A DNA stretch of 64,000 nucleotides, taken from contig JAUVVY010000009.1 in assembly GCA_030604405.1 (NCBI GenBank), forward strand, positions 42,604 through 106,603, read 5' to 3'. Positions 53,882-62,731 of the stretch are shown here, in pieces. The notes under the pieces are model-generated. The model saw nothing but the letters and a program-made list of their open reading frames with translations. It was not told where the DNA came from and made no database searches. Source of the DNA: a bacterium (GTDB lineage: Bacteria > Armatimonadota > Zipacnadia > Zipacnadales > UBA11051). The position numbers and the translations under genes are program-made. Position 1 is the stretch's first letter. Every line of letters starts with the position of its first letter.

Positions 53882-54442
53882 CTATTGGGTGTCGCGTTGC
53901 TCCATGAAGCTGATGACATCTGAGAGCCGAAAACGGCGCTGGTTGCCCGGCGTCCGGAAACAGTTTAGCACACCTCTGTTAGTATATCTGCGCACCGTAG
54001 TCGGGCAGACATCAAGCAGAGTAGCCGTCTCCTGGAGGGTAAGTACCGGGTCCAGCAGCCGCTCGACGAGTTCGTCACGCGTCTGCTTAGCGCGGGTGCG
54101 GGGCCCGCTGTCCTCCTGTGTTGTATCTATGTCAAGTGGCAGACGGCGCTGCCTGGCCTGCAAGGCCCTGAGTCTTTCGACGGTGTCGCGGTCATCGGTC
54201 AGGCGGTCGAGGACCCGTGAGGTGATCTCCGCCCGGCCTGCGTCGGTCTGTCTTGAACGACCGCTGCGCCTATCCGTTGGCTCGGCGCTTGCAGGCGCGT
54301 CTGGCCCTGCTGATTGTTCAGCAATTTCCGTGCCGTCAGTAGATTCGTCATCGGGCTGGCCGCGCTTTGCGGCTCTGCGGGCCCGAGCGAGTGTCTCTCG
54401 GGCCTGGCGGGTGGATTTTCCCTTCGATTTGTCCTGTGGCAT
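53882..54442 (-). CDS. Excisionase/MerR-type HTH protein with charged N-terminus
   Basis: Residues about 1-115 are a low-complexity, Arg/Asp-rich region (STRQARETLARARRAAKRG) that is probably disordered. Residues about 130-186 form a MerR/excisionase-like HTH (LTLQETATLLDVCPTTVRRY, then NQRRFRLSDVISFM). The 186-residue protein resembles DNA-binding proteins that pair with regulators or act in plasmid and phage contexts. A GGAGG site lies 12 bases before the ATG. It is likely co-transcribed with the degenerate-receiver regulator downstream. Confidence 0.72.
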   Translation of the reverse strand: MPQDKSKGKSTRQARETLARARRAAKRGQPDDESTDGTEIAEQSAGPDAPASAEPTDRRSGRSRQTDAGRAEITSRVLDRLTDDRDTVERLRALQARQRRLPLDIDTTQEDSGPRTRAKQTRDELVERLLDPVLTLQETATLLDVCPTTVRRYTNRGVLNCFRTPGNQRRFRLSDVISFMEQRDTQ

Positions 54443-54807
54443 TTTGTGCTTGCAACCTCCATTCTGTTTCGGACTATTGCCTGGTGACTTGAATTCGCGT
54501 CATTTGTCCAGTACGAGCGGGCCCTCCGTACGACAACGGCAACGGCTGTCGGGCTGGGAAGCCCGACCTACGCGATAGTAGCTCAGAGCAGGATGCACGC
54601 CGTGCGCCCGCTGCGACAGGCAAGACGCTGGATTCGACAGGCGAGACGCCTGTCGTACCGGAAGGCGCGAAGGTCTCAATGTGCTGGGCTGTGGGAAGGC
54701 CGTCACCTGCGACAGCGGGCGCTTGCCCACCCAGGTGAGCATGGGGCGGCCCTTAGCAGGGGTTATCTTGACGGATCTTGCGTCTGACATCCCTGGTCCT
54801 TTTGGGT
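54443..54807. repeat. Gene-free repeat region
   Basis: No gene is supported. An inverted R1 copy (GTCGGGCTGGGAAGCCCGAC, then CTACGCGATAGTAGC) lies at 54547-54580, and a perfect 9-bp hairpin, CGACAGGCG/CGCCTGTCG, lies at 54635-54655 beside a partial copy (54613-54622). Confidence 0.65.
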
Positions 54808-55197
54808 TTACTTGACGGCCTGGCGGACAAAGTCGAGTAGTTCTTGAGCAAGCGTGAGAGCCTCGCCAGCTTCCTCGTCTGTTGGCGGCACCTCTTCGGG
54901 ATAACGCGAGGCCACGGCATGTTGGTTCAGCGTCCTGAGACCGTCTTGAGGCGGTTGTTCTCCACCGCATTGCTGAATAAGGGTGGTGAGGGAGAGAAGG
55001 ACGTGCGTTCTTGGGATGTCTTCCTCGCCGAGCCAGGCAAGATAGGCCTTGAGGGCTTTCTCGGCAGCTTGTTGGGCATGGAAGCAGACAGCGCCGGAGA
55101 AGCCTTGCGGAAGCAGAACGCTGGCGACCTGGAGGTCTTCATCCGCATAGGCCATCCACGCTTCGTAGGAGGCACGGCCTTCTTCAAGCGGGTCCAT
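54808..55197 (-). CDS. HEPN-domain protein (toxin of an MNT/HEPN pair)
   Basis: The 129-residue protein starts at ATG 55197, 14 bp inside the nucleotidyltransferase gene, so the pair is translationally coupled. The HEPN four-helix pattern is clear: ADEDLQVASVLLPQGFSGAV, then CFHAQQAAEKALKAYLAWLG, then RTHVLLSLTTLIQQC, then ASRYPEEVPPT. HEPN proteins paired with MNT are ribonuclease toxins in studied cases; here the strict Rx4HxY motif is not evident, so activity is uncertain. Confidence 0.85.
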   Translation of the reverse strand: MDPLEEGRASYEAWMAYADEDLQVASVLLPQGFSGAVCFHAQQAAEKALKAYLAWLGEEDIPRTHVLLSLTTLIQQCGGEQPPQDGLRTLNQHAVASRYPEEVPPTDEEAGEALTLAQELLDFVRQAVK

Positions 55198-55531
55198 AAA
55201 GGCGCACCCCCTTGCGGTCAGCCTCACGTGTGACGAAACCACGAAGATGGCGGCCGCGCTCCCAGGCCTGGGGCGTCCGCACAAGCAGATCAAAATCCAG
55301 CGGGGCCAGCACCGGTTCCATGATTACGCGCAAGGCCACTGCCAATCGGATAGGGGAGTCTGTCTCTGCCACTACCAGGAGGTCGAGGTCACTGCCATCT
55401 TGCTGCCGCCCTTCGGCATAGGAGCCGAACAGGATGATGAGCTGAGGGTTTGCAGCCTCCACGATACGCCGCACCACTTCGTTTAGCTTGGGCTGAAGCT
55501 CGGGTGGCAAGGTCGAAATGTCAGTTGCCAT
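55184..55531 (-). CDS. Minimal nucleotidyltransferase (MNT antitoxin)
   Basis: The 115-residue protein has the pol-beta-type motif LFGSYAEGRQQDGSDLDLLV with both catalytic aspartates, and a third acid in LDFDLLV. In characterised pairs the MNT protein adenylylates the HEPN toxin. It overlaps the downstream HEPN gene by 14 bp. Confidence 0.88.
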   Translation of the reverse strand: MATDISTLPPELQPKLNEVVRRIVEAANPQLIILFGSYAEGRQQDGSDLDLLVVAETDSPIRLAVALRVIMEPVLAPLDFDLLVRTPQAWERGRHLRGFVTREADRKGVRLYGPA

Positions 55532-55537
55532 GCTCAG

Positions 55538-55699
55538 TCACCTCCGGCGGCCCAATTGAAGAGGCACTCGCACAGGGCAGCTAGCTGATCGTAGGCGATA
55601 GTAGCACCTTTCGCTGATGGTCGGGAAGTCATCGCAAGGATAGCCCTCATCGCGCCACTGCTTGGTTTCTTCGGCTAAGATTTGGTATAGGTGATTCAT
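55538..55699 (-). pseudogene. Small ORF resembling the truncated N-terminus of a DEAD/DEAH restriction helicase
   Basis: A 53-codon frame begins MNHLYQILAEETKQWRDEGY followed by PCDDFPTISE, which resembles, from memory, the first about 30 residues of res-type restriction helicases. After that the reading diverges into RCYYRLRSAS; a +1 frame would give AYDQLAALCECLFNW. The rest of the expected 900-plus-residue gene is absent. It lies just upstream of the MNT gene with no Shine-Dalgarno. It is either a degraded defence gene or a small unknown protein. Confidence 0.4.
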
Positions 55700-55757
55700 A
55701 AGCTAAGGCTGTTACCAGAGATTGTTTCCCGAAGGAAAGAGGTTCGACTCTTGAGAT

Positions 55758-55982
55758 CTACACATACCGATAGAGAGGAGCGGTGCTTGTTGGGACTGTT
55801 CTGGTCTCCAGTAGATTCTCAATTCGCCGCACCGTCTCCGGCCTGAGCAGGACATCCCCACACAGTGAGCAGACCTCAGCGGGAACTCCGTCAACAACGA
55901 TGATTTGTCCCTGATAGCGCACGGTATGGATAATCTTCCGCTCCTCGTACTCGCCGGGACAACCTGCAATACTACACTTCAT
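55758..55982 (-). CDS. YgiT-type zinc finger protein (orphan antitoxin-like)
   Basis: The 74-residue protein has two Cys pairs (MKCSIAGC; VCSLCGDVL) and the YgiT-type core PAEVCSLCGDVLLRPETVRR. GAGGAGG precedes the ATG by 8 bases. Such proteins are usually the second gene after a DUF4258 or MqsR-type toxin; no toxin gene is seen upstream, where the sequence is repeat-rich. The partner may have been lost. Confidence 0.8.
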   Translation of the reverse strand: MKCSIAGCPGEYEERKIIHTVRYQGQIIVVDGVPAEVCSLCGDVLLRPETVRRIENLLETRTVPTSTAPLYRYV

Positions 55983-56383
55983 TCCTTCGACCTCCTCTTT
56001 CCGTTGGCGTCAGCCACCTCCGGCGGGTCGTTTCGTCTTGGACTGTGGGAGCTTGAGTTGGCCGCCGTGAGCGTATCTGTCAGGCCAGCCCTGGTAGCAG
56101 ACAGCCCTCACCCCTTTGATTCCCCTCTCCCGCAGGGAGAGGGGGAAACGGCAACGGCTGGGCCGGATGGTCTGCGTTTCGCTTCGCAAAATCCAGCCTG
56201 ACCCACTTGACCCACTTCGCAGGAGTGGGCACCCGACGCGAGAGAATAAGGCAACGGCTGGGCCGGATGGGGCCCGTCCTTCGCTTCGCTCAGGCCACCC
56301 ATTCGGCCTCTCCGGAAGGCAACGGCAACGGCGCTCTTGCAATACTACCCGGACTTATGGCACCAACCGCCAGGCTGGATGTT
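55983..56383. repeat. Gene-free repeat block (R2 and R4 pieces)
   Basis: R2 is at 56103-56145 (GCCCTCACCCCTTTGATTCC, then the CCCTCTCCC/GGGAGAGGG hairpin). The stretch 56147-56203, with TTTCGCTTCGCAAAA and GGCAACGGCTG, is an inverted partial copy of the MITE-like R4 element, and a degenerate second piece follows at 56250-56310. No gene is supported. Confidence 0.65.
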
Positions 56384-56641
56384 TTATCGTCTCAGCGCGC
56401 CGGCTATGTACCAGCCGACCGTCAGCAATACGCTTAGTAAGATACTCAGCAGAATACATGTCGCCAGCGGCAGATAGATGGTAACACCGCCGACGCGTAG
56501 TACAAAGTCGCCCGGCACGCCACGCCAGTGGCTACCATACCGCCCCATCGTATATACGGCTAGTCCCGTCAGTGCCAATATGAGACCGCCAGCGATGAGG
56601 AGCTTGCCGATGCTGGTCAGAGCTGCCGCCCCCGAGTTCAT
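56384..56641 (-). CDS. DUF2905 small membrane protein
   Basis: The 85-residue protein has two membrane helices (residues about 10-31 and 57-80) with the family's loop between them (GVPGDFVLRVGGVTIYLPLA). DUF2905 proteins have no known function. The ATG at 56641 shares one base with the stop of the upstream TPR gene (TGATG), so translation is coupled. Confidence 0.85.
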   Translation of the reverse strand: MNSGAAALTSIGKLLIAGGLILALTGLAVYTMGRYGSHWRGVPGDFVLRVGGVTIYLPLATCILLSILLSVLLTVGWYIAGALRR

Positions 56642-58374
56642 CACAACTCCCCGAGTTTGCGCAACTGCTGAAATTCGGCCCGCGCCTCGGTTGCGGCGTT
56701 CTCATACTGCTTGAGCGGGAGCTCCATATTGGTATCGAGATAAGTCATCAGATTGACCGAGGCCTCCAGCGCCAGGTTGTAGAAAAGCTGCCGCTGCAGG
56801 TGCAAGTGCCTGGCCGCTGCGGGCGGGACCACCGTCCTGGCGAATCCGGTTACCTCCGTTATCTGCTCGCTGGCTTGCTCTGAGGCCAGGTATGCCTTTT
56901 CCCGGGGTACGGTGCGGTCCCGGGAGTATTTGTCGAAGACCTGGATCGCGCTTTGCAGACTGGCCATGACCGCCTCGTCAGCGGTTGTCATGATCTGGTT
57001 GTAACGCTTGCGGGCCAGGGGATGGTCGCGGCCACCGCGCAGGCGCGCAGCTTCGGCGTAGCAGTAGAAGCCCTCTTCAAATTGGCCGGCCGAGACGTAC
57101 AGGTCACCGAGTTTGTCAAATATCTGGCTGCGCAGATGCGGCCCGGCAGTGCGGGCGGCGAGGTCATAGACCTCCTCGGCCTCAGGAAGCATCTTGGCCT
57201 GGCGGTAAGCATCGCCCAGCTTCATCAGCAGGGAATTGTCCTGTGGATTGCGCCCTACAGCTTCGTCGAGATAGGTTGCTGCCTGCTTGGGGCGGTTGTG
57301 GCTGCAGAGAACGGTGGCCGCGCCGACATAAGCGGCCACGCAGTCGGGGTCGATTGCAATGGCCCGATCGTAAGTTTCAATCGCCTTTTGCCAGAGGCCG
57401 TCGGCGTGGAAAAGAGCGGCCAGGCACAGCAGCGGCTCGACTGCGCCGGGGTCAACCTTGGCGGCGCGTTGCAGCCATTTGCGCCGGTCTTCGGTATCGT
57501 TTTCGGCCGCCGCGAACTCGGCCCGCAACAGATATACCGACAGCAGCGGCTCACCATACTTGAAGGCAAGGTCGGTCTCGCGGCGGGCGAGGTCGAGGTC
57601 GCCAAGCGCCAGAGCGGCGCGGGCGGCGGCGACGTGCTCTGCTGTCTCCTCGGTGGTCGGCGGGGACGGCTCTCTGGCGGCCGGTGCCGGTATGTCAGCG
57701 GGCGCTGGAGGTTTATCAGGCAGCGGAGGCGGCTTGTCTGGCAGCACCGGCGCATCCGTGGTAGTCGCGGGCCTGTCAGTCGGCGCGGCAGGGGCGTCGG
57801 CCACAGGCGCGGGAGTTGTAGTGGTGTCCGTCGTCGGCGTCAGTGTGGCGTCGGCGGGAAGTTCGATGGGCTGGGCAGCCTCGAAGCCCTGAACAAGATT
57901 GGCGGCGAAACGGTCGGCCGCAGCCTCTATGTCGCCGGGGCCAAGGTCCGACATGAGAATCTCGAAGCCTCGGATGACCTTCTGGCCCGCCTGGCACCAG
58001 CGTGTGTCGAGACGGACCTTCTCAGTGATGTCGGCATCTTCGGCCATAAGAATGCGCACTACAAATATGTCGCTGAGGTCAAGCTCGTGAGCCAGTTTGG
58101 CGGGGTCGAAGCCGGGCGTGTGAGCGACAAGGCGGGCGAAGTCCTGCTGCGCCTCGGCGGCTTGAAGCAGCGGAGAGGTCGGGTGCAGTAGCACCGCCTG
58201 CCAGTCGTCCAGGCCGCAGATGGTGTTGACAATGGCGTCACTGAGGGAGCTCAACTGGCGGGTGTAGGAGCCAGCCGGTGGCTCGAGAATCAGGCCGGCG
58301 TTGTGCTGGGCCGCAAGTGTGGCAGGGCCCAGGAGCAGGATGAGCAGTGCCGTGTGCCAGATCGGTCTGCGCAA
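56641..58374 (-). CDS. Secreted TPR-repeat protein
   Basis: A signal peptide (residues 1-22) is followed by a folded region (about 25-170) and a Pro/Thr-rich linker (about 175-240). About five to six TPR-like repeats follow (about 245-460), such as LLCLAALFHADGLWQKAIET and LMKLGDAYRQAKMLPEAEEV. The helical C-terminus is unassigned. The start is TTG at 58374, supported by AGGAGGT 8 bases upstream. 577 residues. It probably assembles protein complexes at the outer surface or in the periplasm; it lies 12 bp after the zinc-ribbon TPR gene and is likely in the same operon. Confidence 0.75.
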   Translation of the reverse strand: MRRPIWHTALLILLLGPATLAAQHNAGLILEPPAGSYTRQLSSLSDAIVNTICGLDDWQAVLLHPTSPLLQAAEAQQDFARLVAHTPGFDPAKLAHELDLSDIFVVRILMAEDADITEKVRLDTRWCQAGQKVIRGFEILMSDLGPGDIEAAADRFAANLVQGFEAAQPIELPADATLTPTTDTTTTPAPVADAPAAPTDRPATTTDAPVLPDKPPPLPDKPPAPADIPAPAAREPSPPTTEETAEHVAAARAALALGDLDLARRETDLAFKYGEPLLSVYLLRAEFAAAENDTEDRRKWLQRAAKVDPGAVEPLLCLAALFHADGLWQKAIETYDRAIAIDPDCVAAYVGAATVLCSHNRPKQAATYLDEAVGRNPQDNSLLMKLGDAYRQAKMLPEAEEVYDLAARTAGPHLRSQIFDKLGDLYVSAGQFEEGFYCYAEAARLRGGRDHPLARKRYNQIMTTADEAVMASLQSAIQVFDKYSRDRTVPREKAYLASEQASEQITEVTGFARTVVPPAAARHLHLQRQLFYNLALEASVNLMTYLDTNMELPLKQYENAATEARAEFQQLRKLGEL

Positions 58375-58386
58375 TCGGCTTACCTC

Positions 58387-59715
58387 CTACTGTTGAGCCT
58401 CGCACAAGTCCTGCTGGGCCTTGCAGGCATCTATGGATGCCTTGGTCGCGGCGCTGAGCTGCGGGTTGTTCTGCATGCGCTGGCGGTAGGCTTCACGGGC
58501 CTGCCCATAAGAGGCGGCAGCTTCGGAGTAACGGCCCTGACGCTTGAGCTTGTCAGCCTGGGCGCGCAGTTGGTCAGGGTTCACCGCAGGCTGCTTGGGC
58601 GTTGCGGCGGAAGCGGCTGCGGGCGGCTTGTCACTGGTCCAGATGCTGATTTGGCCGGGCTTGTCGTCCGAGGGCGTTGCGGCTGCAGGAGGTGCGCTCC
58701 CGATCGCTTTGATCGTCCTGGCGTCATTGCGCGGGCTTATGATATCGTTTCTACCGCTGGCTTTGGAGGCCGGCTTTCCGTCTGTGCTGGGGGAGGTAGC
58801 TGACGGGCGCCTGCTGCCGCCACGAACCTCCCGATACGGGGGGCGCAAGGCCTGAGAAATCGGAGTCGGAGGCGGGAGCGGCGGCGGCTGGGCAGTTGTA
58901 ACAGGCTCTTCGTCTGCAGTGGCCGGTATCACCACCGGTGCGAAGGGGTTCGGGCCCTTCGATGGGATATACTTGGGCAATTGTGCGGTGCGTGAGGCGT
59001 CCTGTGCAAGCTGCTTTCGTGCCCGCTGCAGGCGTATCGCAGCGGCCTTATCATCCGGGCTGGCCTGTAATGCGGCCTGGAAATGAGACGCCGCCTTAGC
59101 ATAGCGGCCATCGGCCATCGCCGCATTGCCCGCTGACATGGTGAACTCGTAAGCCTGCCCGACATCGTCGAGTCTGTGGGCATTGCGGGCGCTCACGATA
59201 AGCAGCGCGCCGACGACAAAAACCAGCAACGCTGCGGCGACAGACAAGAGCAACGGCGCGTAACGGAGCCAGCTTTCGACCTGCTCGTCCTCCTCGGGCG
59301 AAGGCTGATGTCCGCGCAGGATCTGCAGCTTGAGCAGATTTACTTTCTGCCGCTCCGCAGCCCGTGAGGGGTCAATGCGCAGCACGCTCAGGTAGGCGTC
59401 AAGTGCCGCCTGCAGATCGCCGGCCTCTTCATGCGCCATGCCGAGCAGTGCGAAGGCGGGGAGATAGTTGGGCTCCAGTGCGAGGGCGCGCTCGCAAAGC
59501 TCGGCGGCCTCGGAGGTGTGGCCTTCGGCCAGTACCTCGGAGGCCTGAGCCACCAGGTCCTGCGCAGAAACGGCCTGCTGGGGAGGGATCTGATCGGTGT
59601 CGCCAGTGTAGCCTTTGTCGGCGTCGTCAACGGCTGCGCCGAGCTGTGCGCCACACTGACCGCACAGATGGCTGTGGTCGGCGTTGCGGGCTCCACATTC
59701 GCTGCATACTTTCAT
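58387..59715 (-). CDS. Zinc-ribbon, TPR and membrane-helix protein
   Basis: ATG at 59715 follows AGGAG; the upstream frame extension is promoter sequence. Residues 1-22 are a zinc ribbon (MKVCSECGARN...CGQCG). TPR repeats (about 50-125) lead to one membrane helix (about residues 160-185) and a further TPR pair. A Pro/Ser-rich low-complexity stretch (about 255-370) is followed by a C-terminal TPR-like helix pair (KLKRQGRYSEAAASYGQARE). The 442-residue protein has a cytoplasmic ribbon and an extracytoplasmic tail by topology. Zn-ribbon plus TPR membrane proteins are common in these phyla, but have no fixed function. Confidence 0.72.
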   Translation of the reverse strand: MKVCSECGARNADHSHLCGQCGAQLGAAVDDADKGYTGDTDQIPPQQAVSAQDLVAQASEVLAEGHTSEAAELCERALALEPNYLPAFALLGMAHEEAGDLQAALDAYLSVLRIDPSRAAERQKVNLLKLQILRGHQPSPEEDEQVESWLRYAPLLLSVAAALLVFVVGALLIVSARNAHRLDDVGQAYEFTMSAGNAAMADGRYAKAASHFQAALQASPDDKAAAIRLQRARKQLAQDASRTAQLPKYIPSKGPNPFAPVVIPATADEEPVTTAQPPPLPPPTPISQALRPPYREVRGGSRRPSATSPSTDGKPASKASGRNDIISPRNDARTIKAIGSAPPAAATPSDDKPGQISIWTSDKPPAAASAATPKQPAVNPDQLRAQADKLKRQGRYSEAAASYGQAREAYRQRMQNNPQLSAATKASIDACKAQQDLCEAQQ

Positions 59716-59774
59716 TAGTCGGCTCCTGATATGAGCAAATGGCTGTGCCGAAGAGGCATGCAAGAATATACAGG

Positions 59775-59831
59775 AAACCTGTACATAGTTCTTATATAGG
59801 TTTGCAGAATGTTTTGAGCAAAACCTGTACA
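59775..59831 (-). promoter_or_regulatory. Promoter flanked by two identical operator-like sites
   Basis: On the minus strand, TTGCTC (59821-59816) and TATATA (59798-59793) are spaced 17 bp apart and face the zinc-ribbon TPR gene. Two identical 11-bp sites, TGTACAGGTTT, lie at 59831-59821 (touching the -35) and at 59785-59775 (about +1), 46 bp apart in the same orientation. This is the usual layout for repression. Confidence 0.55.
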
Positions 59832-59895
59832 GTCTGTGCGGTATTGTAGCCGAGAGGTGGCTGAGTGTCAAGTAGCGGGCGTGGAAATCACGCCG

Positions 59896-60780
59896 CTACA
59901 TGATGAGCTTGTTGAGCGGGTACTCAATGATGCCCTGGGCACCAGCGGCCTTGAGCTCCGGAATCAACACGCGCACCGTCTTCCTCAGCACGATGACCTC
60001 GATGGCATGCCAGCCGCCATCCGCCAGCTCCGAAATCGTCGGGTTCTTCAAGGCAGGCAGCGTGGCCAGCACAGCCTCCAGATTCTCCGTGCTGCAGTTC
60101 ATCTTCAGGCCCACATACTCCTCAGCCGCCAAAGCGCCGCCCAGCATCAAGGCGATGTTTTGAATCTTGTTGCGCTTCCACGGATCGGCCCAGGCGTCCT
60201 GGTTGGCGATCAGCTTGGTGGTCGACTCGAATAGAACGGCCACGATGCGCAGGTTGTTGGCGCGCAAAGTGCTGCCGGTCTCGGTGCCCTCGACAATGGC
60301 ATCCACCAGGCTGGGGCACTTGGCCTCGGTAGCGCCCCAGGAATACTCGACGGTAGCCTCGACGCCATGCTCGGCCAGGTACTTCGTGGTCACAGATACC
60401 AGCTCGGTGGCGATGCGCTTGCCCTGGAGGTCCTCGGGACGGTTGATGTCAGAGCTTTCATCTGCCGCCAGGACCCAGCGGTAAGGCCGCATGCCATGCT
60501 TGGCATAGATGAGATCGGCGACCTCAATGACGCGGTCCTCGACCCCGCACTCCTTGATCCAGTCAAGGCCGGTCAGGCCGCAGTCGAGGACACCGTCGGC
60601 GACATAGCTGGGCATCTCCTGGGCGCGCAAAAGCACGCTCCACAACTCCTCGTCGTTCATGTCGGGTGTGTACTGGCGCTCGTCAAGATTGATGCTCCAG
60701 CCGGCCTTCCTGAACATCTCAATTGTGGCGTTCTGCAGGCTGCCCTTGGGCAGTCCGATTCGCAATTTACTTTGCTCCAT
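59896..60780 (-). CDS. hisG: ATP phosphoribosyltransferase (long form)
   Basis: HisG condenses ATP with PRPP in the first step of histidine synthesis. The N-terminus (RIGLPKGSLQNATIEMFRKA) and GLTGLDWIKE match the catalytic domain, and residues about 215-294 are the HisG_C regulatory domain (ALPALKNPTISELADGGWHA), so this is the histidine-inhibited long form that works without HisZ. GGGAGTG precedes the ATG by 8 bases. No other his gene adjoins. Confidence 0.93.
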   Translation of the reverse strand: MEQSKLRIGLPKGSLQNATIEMFRKAGWSINLDERQYTPDMNDEELWSVLLRAQEMPSYVADGVLDCGLTGLDWIKECGVEDRVIEVADLIYAKHGMRPYRWVLAADESSDINRPEDLQGKRIATELVSVTTKYLAEHGVEATVEYSWGATEAKCPSLVDAIVEGTETGSTLRANNLRIVAVLFESTTKLIANQDAWADPWKRNKIQNIALMLGGALAAEEYVGLKMNCSTENLEAVLATLPALKNPTISELADGGWHAIEVIVLRKTVRVLIPELKAAGAQGIIEYPLNKLIM

Positions 60781-60813
60781 CGTTGTTCACTCCCGGCCTG
60801 TATGTGTCATATC

Positions 60814-61500
60814 CTAAAGTGGATCGGTAGCGGCCTCCTGCGGCTTCGCGTACCGTCCGGTGGCAAACTTGACTCCGGAATAGATAAACCAGATGCCCAG
60901 CAGAATTACAATCACGCCGCAAGCGGCTACCAGCCAGCCGAGCTGCAAACGCTGTTTTCCAAGAACAACCACAACTGCCACAAAACAGTACCAGGCCAGG
61001 TCGGACAACTCATGGCCCAAGTAAAAGGCCGCATATTCGCCGACGGTCTGCGGACTGGTGTGGGCGACCTGGCCGGCGCCGATGGTGGCCCACCAGGCGG
61101 TGAAATACGGATTGGCAATACACACCGCCGCACCGGCGAGCATGAGCTTGGCCCAGGGCAAGGCTGCCAGACTGTCCGCCTGCAATTGCAGGTCGGCTGC
61201 CTTGCGGATCATGTCATAGCCCATGTACAAGAGCGCCGCGCCGCCGATTATGCCGATCGCGCCGCGCACCCTGGCCTTCGCCAGCACCACGCGCAGACCC
61301 AACACCAGGCCGATTACGACCAGTAGCTCCAGGGCTGCGTGGCCGGCGACGATGACCGGGGCCGCCCAGAAGCCGAGTACAGAGACCTGGCCGATGGTCA
61401 GAGCCAGCATCGGGCCGGGCATCATCGCGCCCGAAAAGCCGGTTATGAAAGCGATAAAAGCGATTCGCAAAATGCGCATGAGGCGGTCTCGGCAAGACAT
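60814..61500 (-). CDS. LysE-family amino-acid exporter
   Basis: The 228-residue protein has six predicted membrane helices and the LysE/RhtB N-terminal pattern FSGAMMPGPMLALTIG. It should export amino acids or related metabolites across the cytoplasmic membrane. Two starts are possible, 61500 and the in-frame ATG at 61479, which gives the more typical family N-terminus. It is downstream of the GNAT gene on the same strand and 33 bp upstream of hisG. Confidence 0.85.
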   Translation of the reverse strand: MSCRDRLMRILRIAFIAFITGFSGAMMPGPMLALTIGQVSVLGFWAAPVIVAGHAALELLVVIGLVLGLRVVLAKARVRGAIGIIGGAALLYMGYDMIRKAADLQLQADSLAALPWAKLMLAGAAVCIANPYFTAWWATIGAGQVAHTSPQTVGEYAAFYLGHELSDLAWYCFVAVVVVLGKQRLQLGWLVAACGVIVILLGIWFIYSGVKFATGRYAKPQEAATDPL

Positions 61501-61607
61501 AACTCAGCCGGGCCGACGGAGCCCGGCTTCGGCCTCAACAATAGCACAAATCGCGGTAGCAGTAAACCGTGGCAGTGGCCCAAAGGGCCTCAGGGAGATG
61601 GACGGCG

Positions 61608-62558
61608 TCAGAGGTCCTTGCGGTAGCGGTAGTTGAAAGAGGCGAACTCGAAGTCCAACTTCTCGTAAAGGCCGATAGCCGCCTTGCGGAAAGGCTCGGT
61701 GTTGAGGGCGATGGGGCGGATGCCCCGTTCGACTAGGTAATTCAAGGCCGCAACTACCAGCGCCTCGCCGAGTTTGCGGCCACGGTACTCGGGAAGCACG
61801 CCGACGCCGGTGAAATAGCCGCCGCGGACCGTGTCGTCCTCTTCGCGTCTGACTACGGCATTGGTGATGCCGACGAATTCGTCGTTGTGGCGCATGAAGA
61901 ACCAGGCGTCGGGATCGAAGCACTCGCGGCTGCGGAACCCGTCCAGAAAGCCCTGCTCGGTGATTCCACCGTCGAAAACCGCATTCCTGATGCGCAGCCA
62001 ATCGCGCAGATACTCATCGCGCCAGTTGACGAGGCGATAGCCGCTGTCAGGCAGCACAACCTCGCGCAGCCGGTGGCCCTCGGGGCGCAGCAGCATCGTC
62101 ATGCTCCGATTCTCGGGGTCAGGATCGTAGTAGCCATGCTCGCGGAGGAAATCGTTGCGCTCGTGGCTGCGCGAGTCGATCTGCTCGGTGAGCACGGCCT
62201 TCATGCCGCAGTCGCGCAGGTAAGCCTCGGCAGCAGCCAGAGTCCGCGGCCCATAGCCGCTCTCGACGTAATCGGGAATGACACAGAAGAAATGCAGCGT
62301 GCCCTGGTCGCCTGCGCCGGCACTGGCAGCAAAAACGGCGACCAGGCTGCCCTCATCATCTTCAGCCACAAAGGTTCCGGCCTCGCTGAGGCGGTCCGAT
62401 TCATGCCACTGCGCCAGCAGCTCATCGGTCACGATTGGCCAGTTGGCGCGGGCCGCATGCAACAAAGGAAGCTCGCGCAACCGCGCCCAGCCGACATTGA
62501 GCAGCTCCGCCAGGCGCTTGTCCATGTCAGGATGATACTTGAGGATCGTCTCGCTCAT
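61608..62558 (-). CDS. Tandem GNAT acetyltransferase
   Basis: The 316-residue protein contains two GNAT-type halves. The first (about residues 1-160) keeps the core strands (FVAEDDEGSLVAVFAAS) but its acetyl-CoA loop is weak (DYVESGYGPRTLA). The second (about 170-316) has a typical loop (GVLPEYRGRKLGEALVVAAL) and IGLYEKLDF. Double GNATs include mycothiol synthase and other small-molecule acylators; the substrate is not clear. Probably one catalytic and one structural half. Confidence 0.78.
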   Translation of the reverse strand: MSETILKYHPDMDKRLAELLNVGWARLRELPLLHAARANWPIVTDELLAQWHESDRLSEAGTFVAEDDEGSLVAVFAASAGAGDQGTLHFFCVIPDYVESGYGPRTLAAAEAYLRDCGMKAVLTEQIDSRSHERNDFLREHGYYDPDPENRSMTMLLRPEGHRLREVVLPDSGYRLVNWRDEYLRDWLRIRNAVFDGGITEQGFLDGFRSRECFDPDAWFFMRHNDEFVGITNAVVRREEDDTVRGGYFTGVGVLPEYRGRKLGEALVVAALNYLVERGIRPIALNTEPFRKAAIGLYEKLDFEFASFNYRYRKDL

Positions 62559-62731
62559 TGCGTCTCCGCCACGGCCTCGTCAGGGACAGAGTAAGTAGTT
62601 GAGCAGTATTCGCCAACGACGGGCCTGCTACCTTGCAGGGAATTCGCCAATGTGTGGCGAATCAGGGCACAGCGCACCGGCGAGCGAACCTGGGCGTGCG
62701 CAATAGGAAGAATGAGGGAGACACGAACGGA

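Noticed and set aside
55732..55765. T-arm-like GGTTCGACTC followed by GAGATCTACACA, suggesting a tRNA 3' end
   Set aside because: The T-stem does not pair over five bases with a seven-base loop, and no anticodon or D arm can be built upstream. At most it could be a chance match or an eroded attachment site.
56641..58374. Long plus-strand frame (about 56953-58191) opposite the TPR gene
   Set aside because: It is antisense to a protein with clear repeats and signal peptide, is Gly/Arg-rich as expected for shadow frames in GC-rich DNA, and has no ribosome site.
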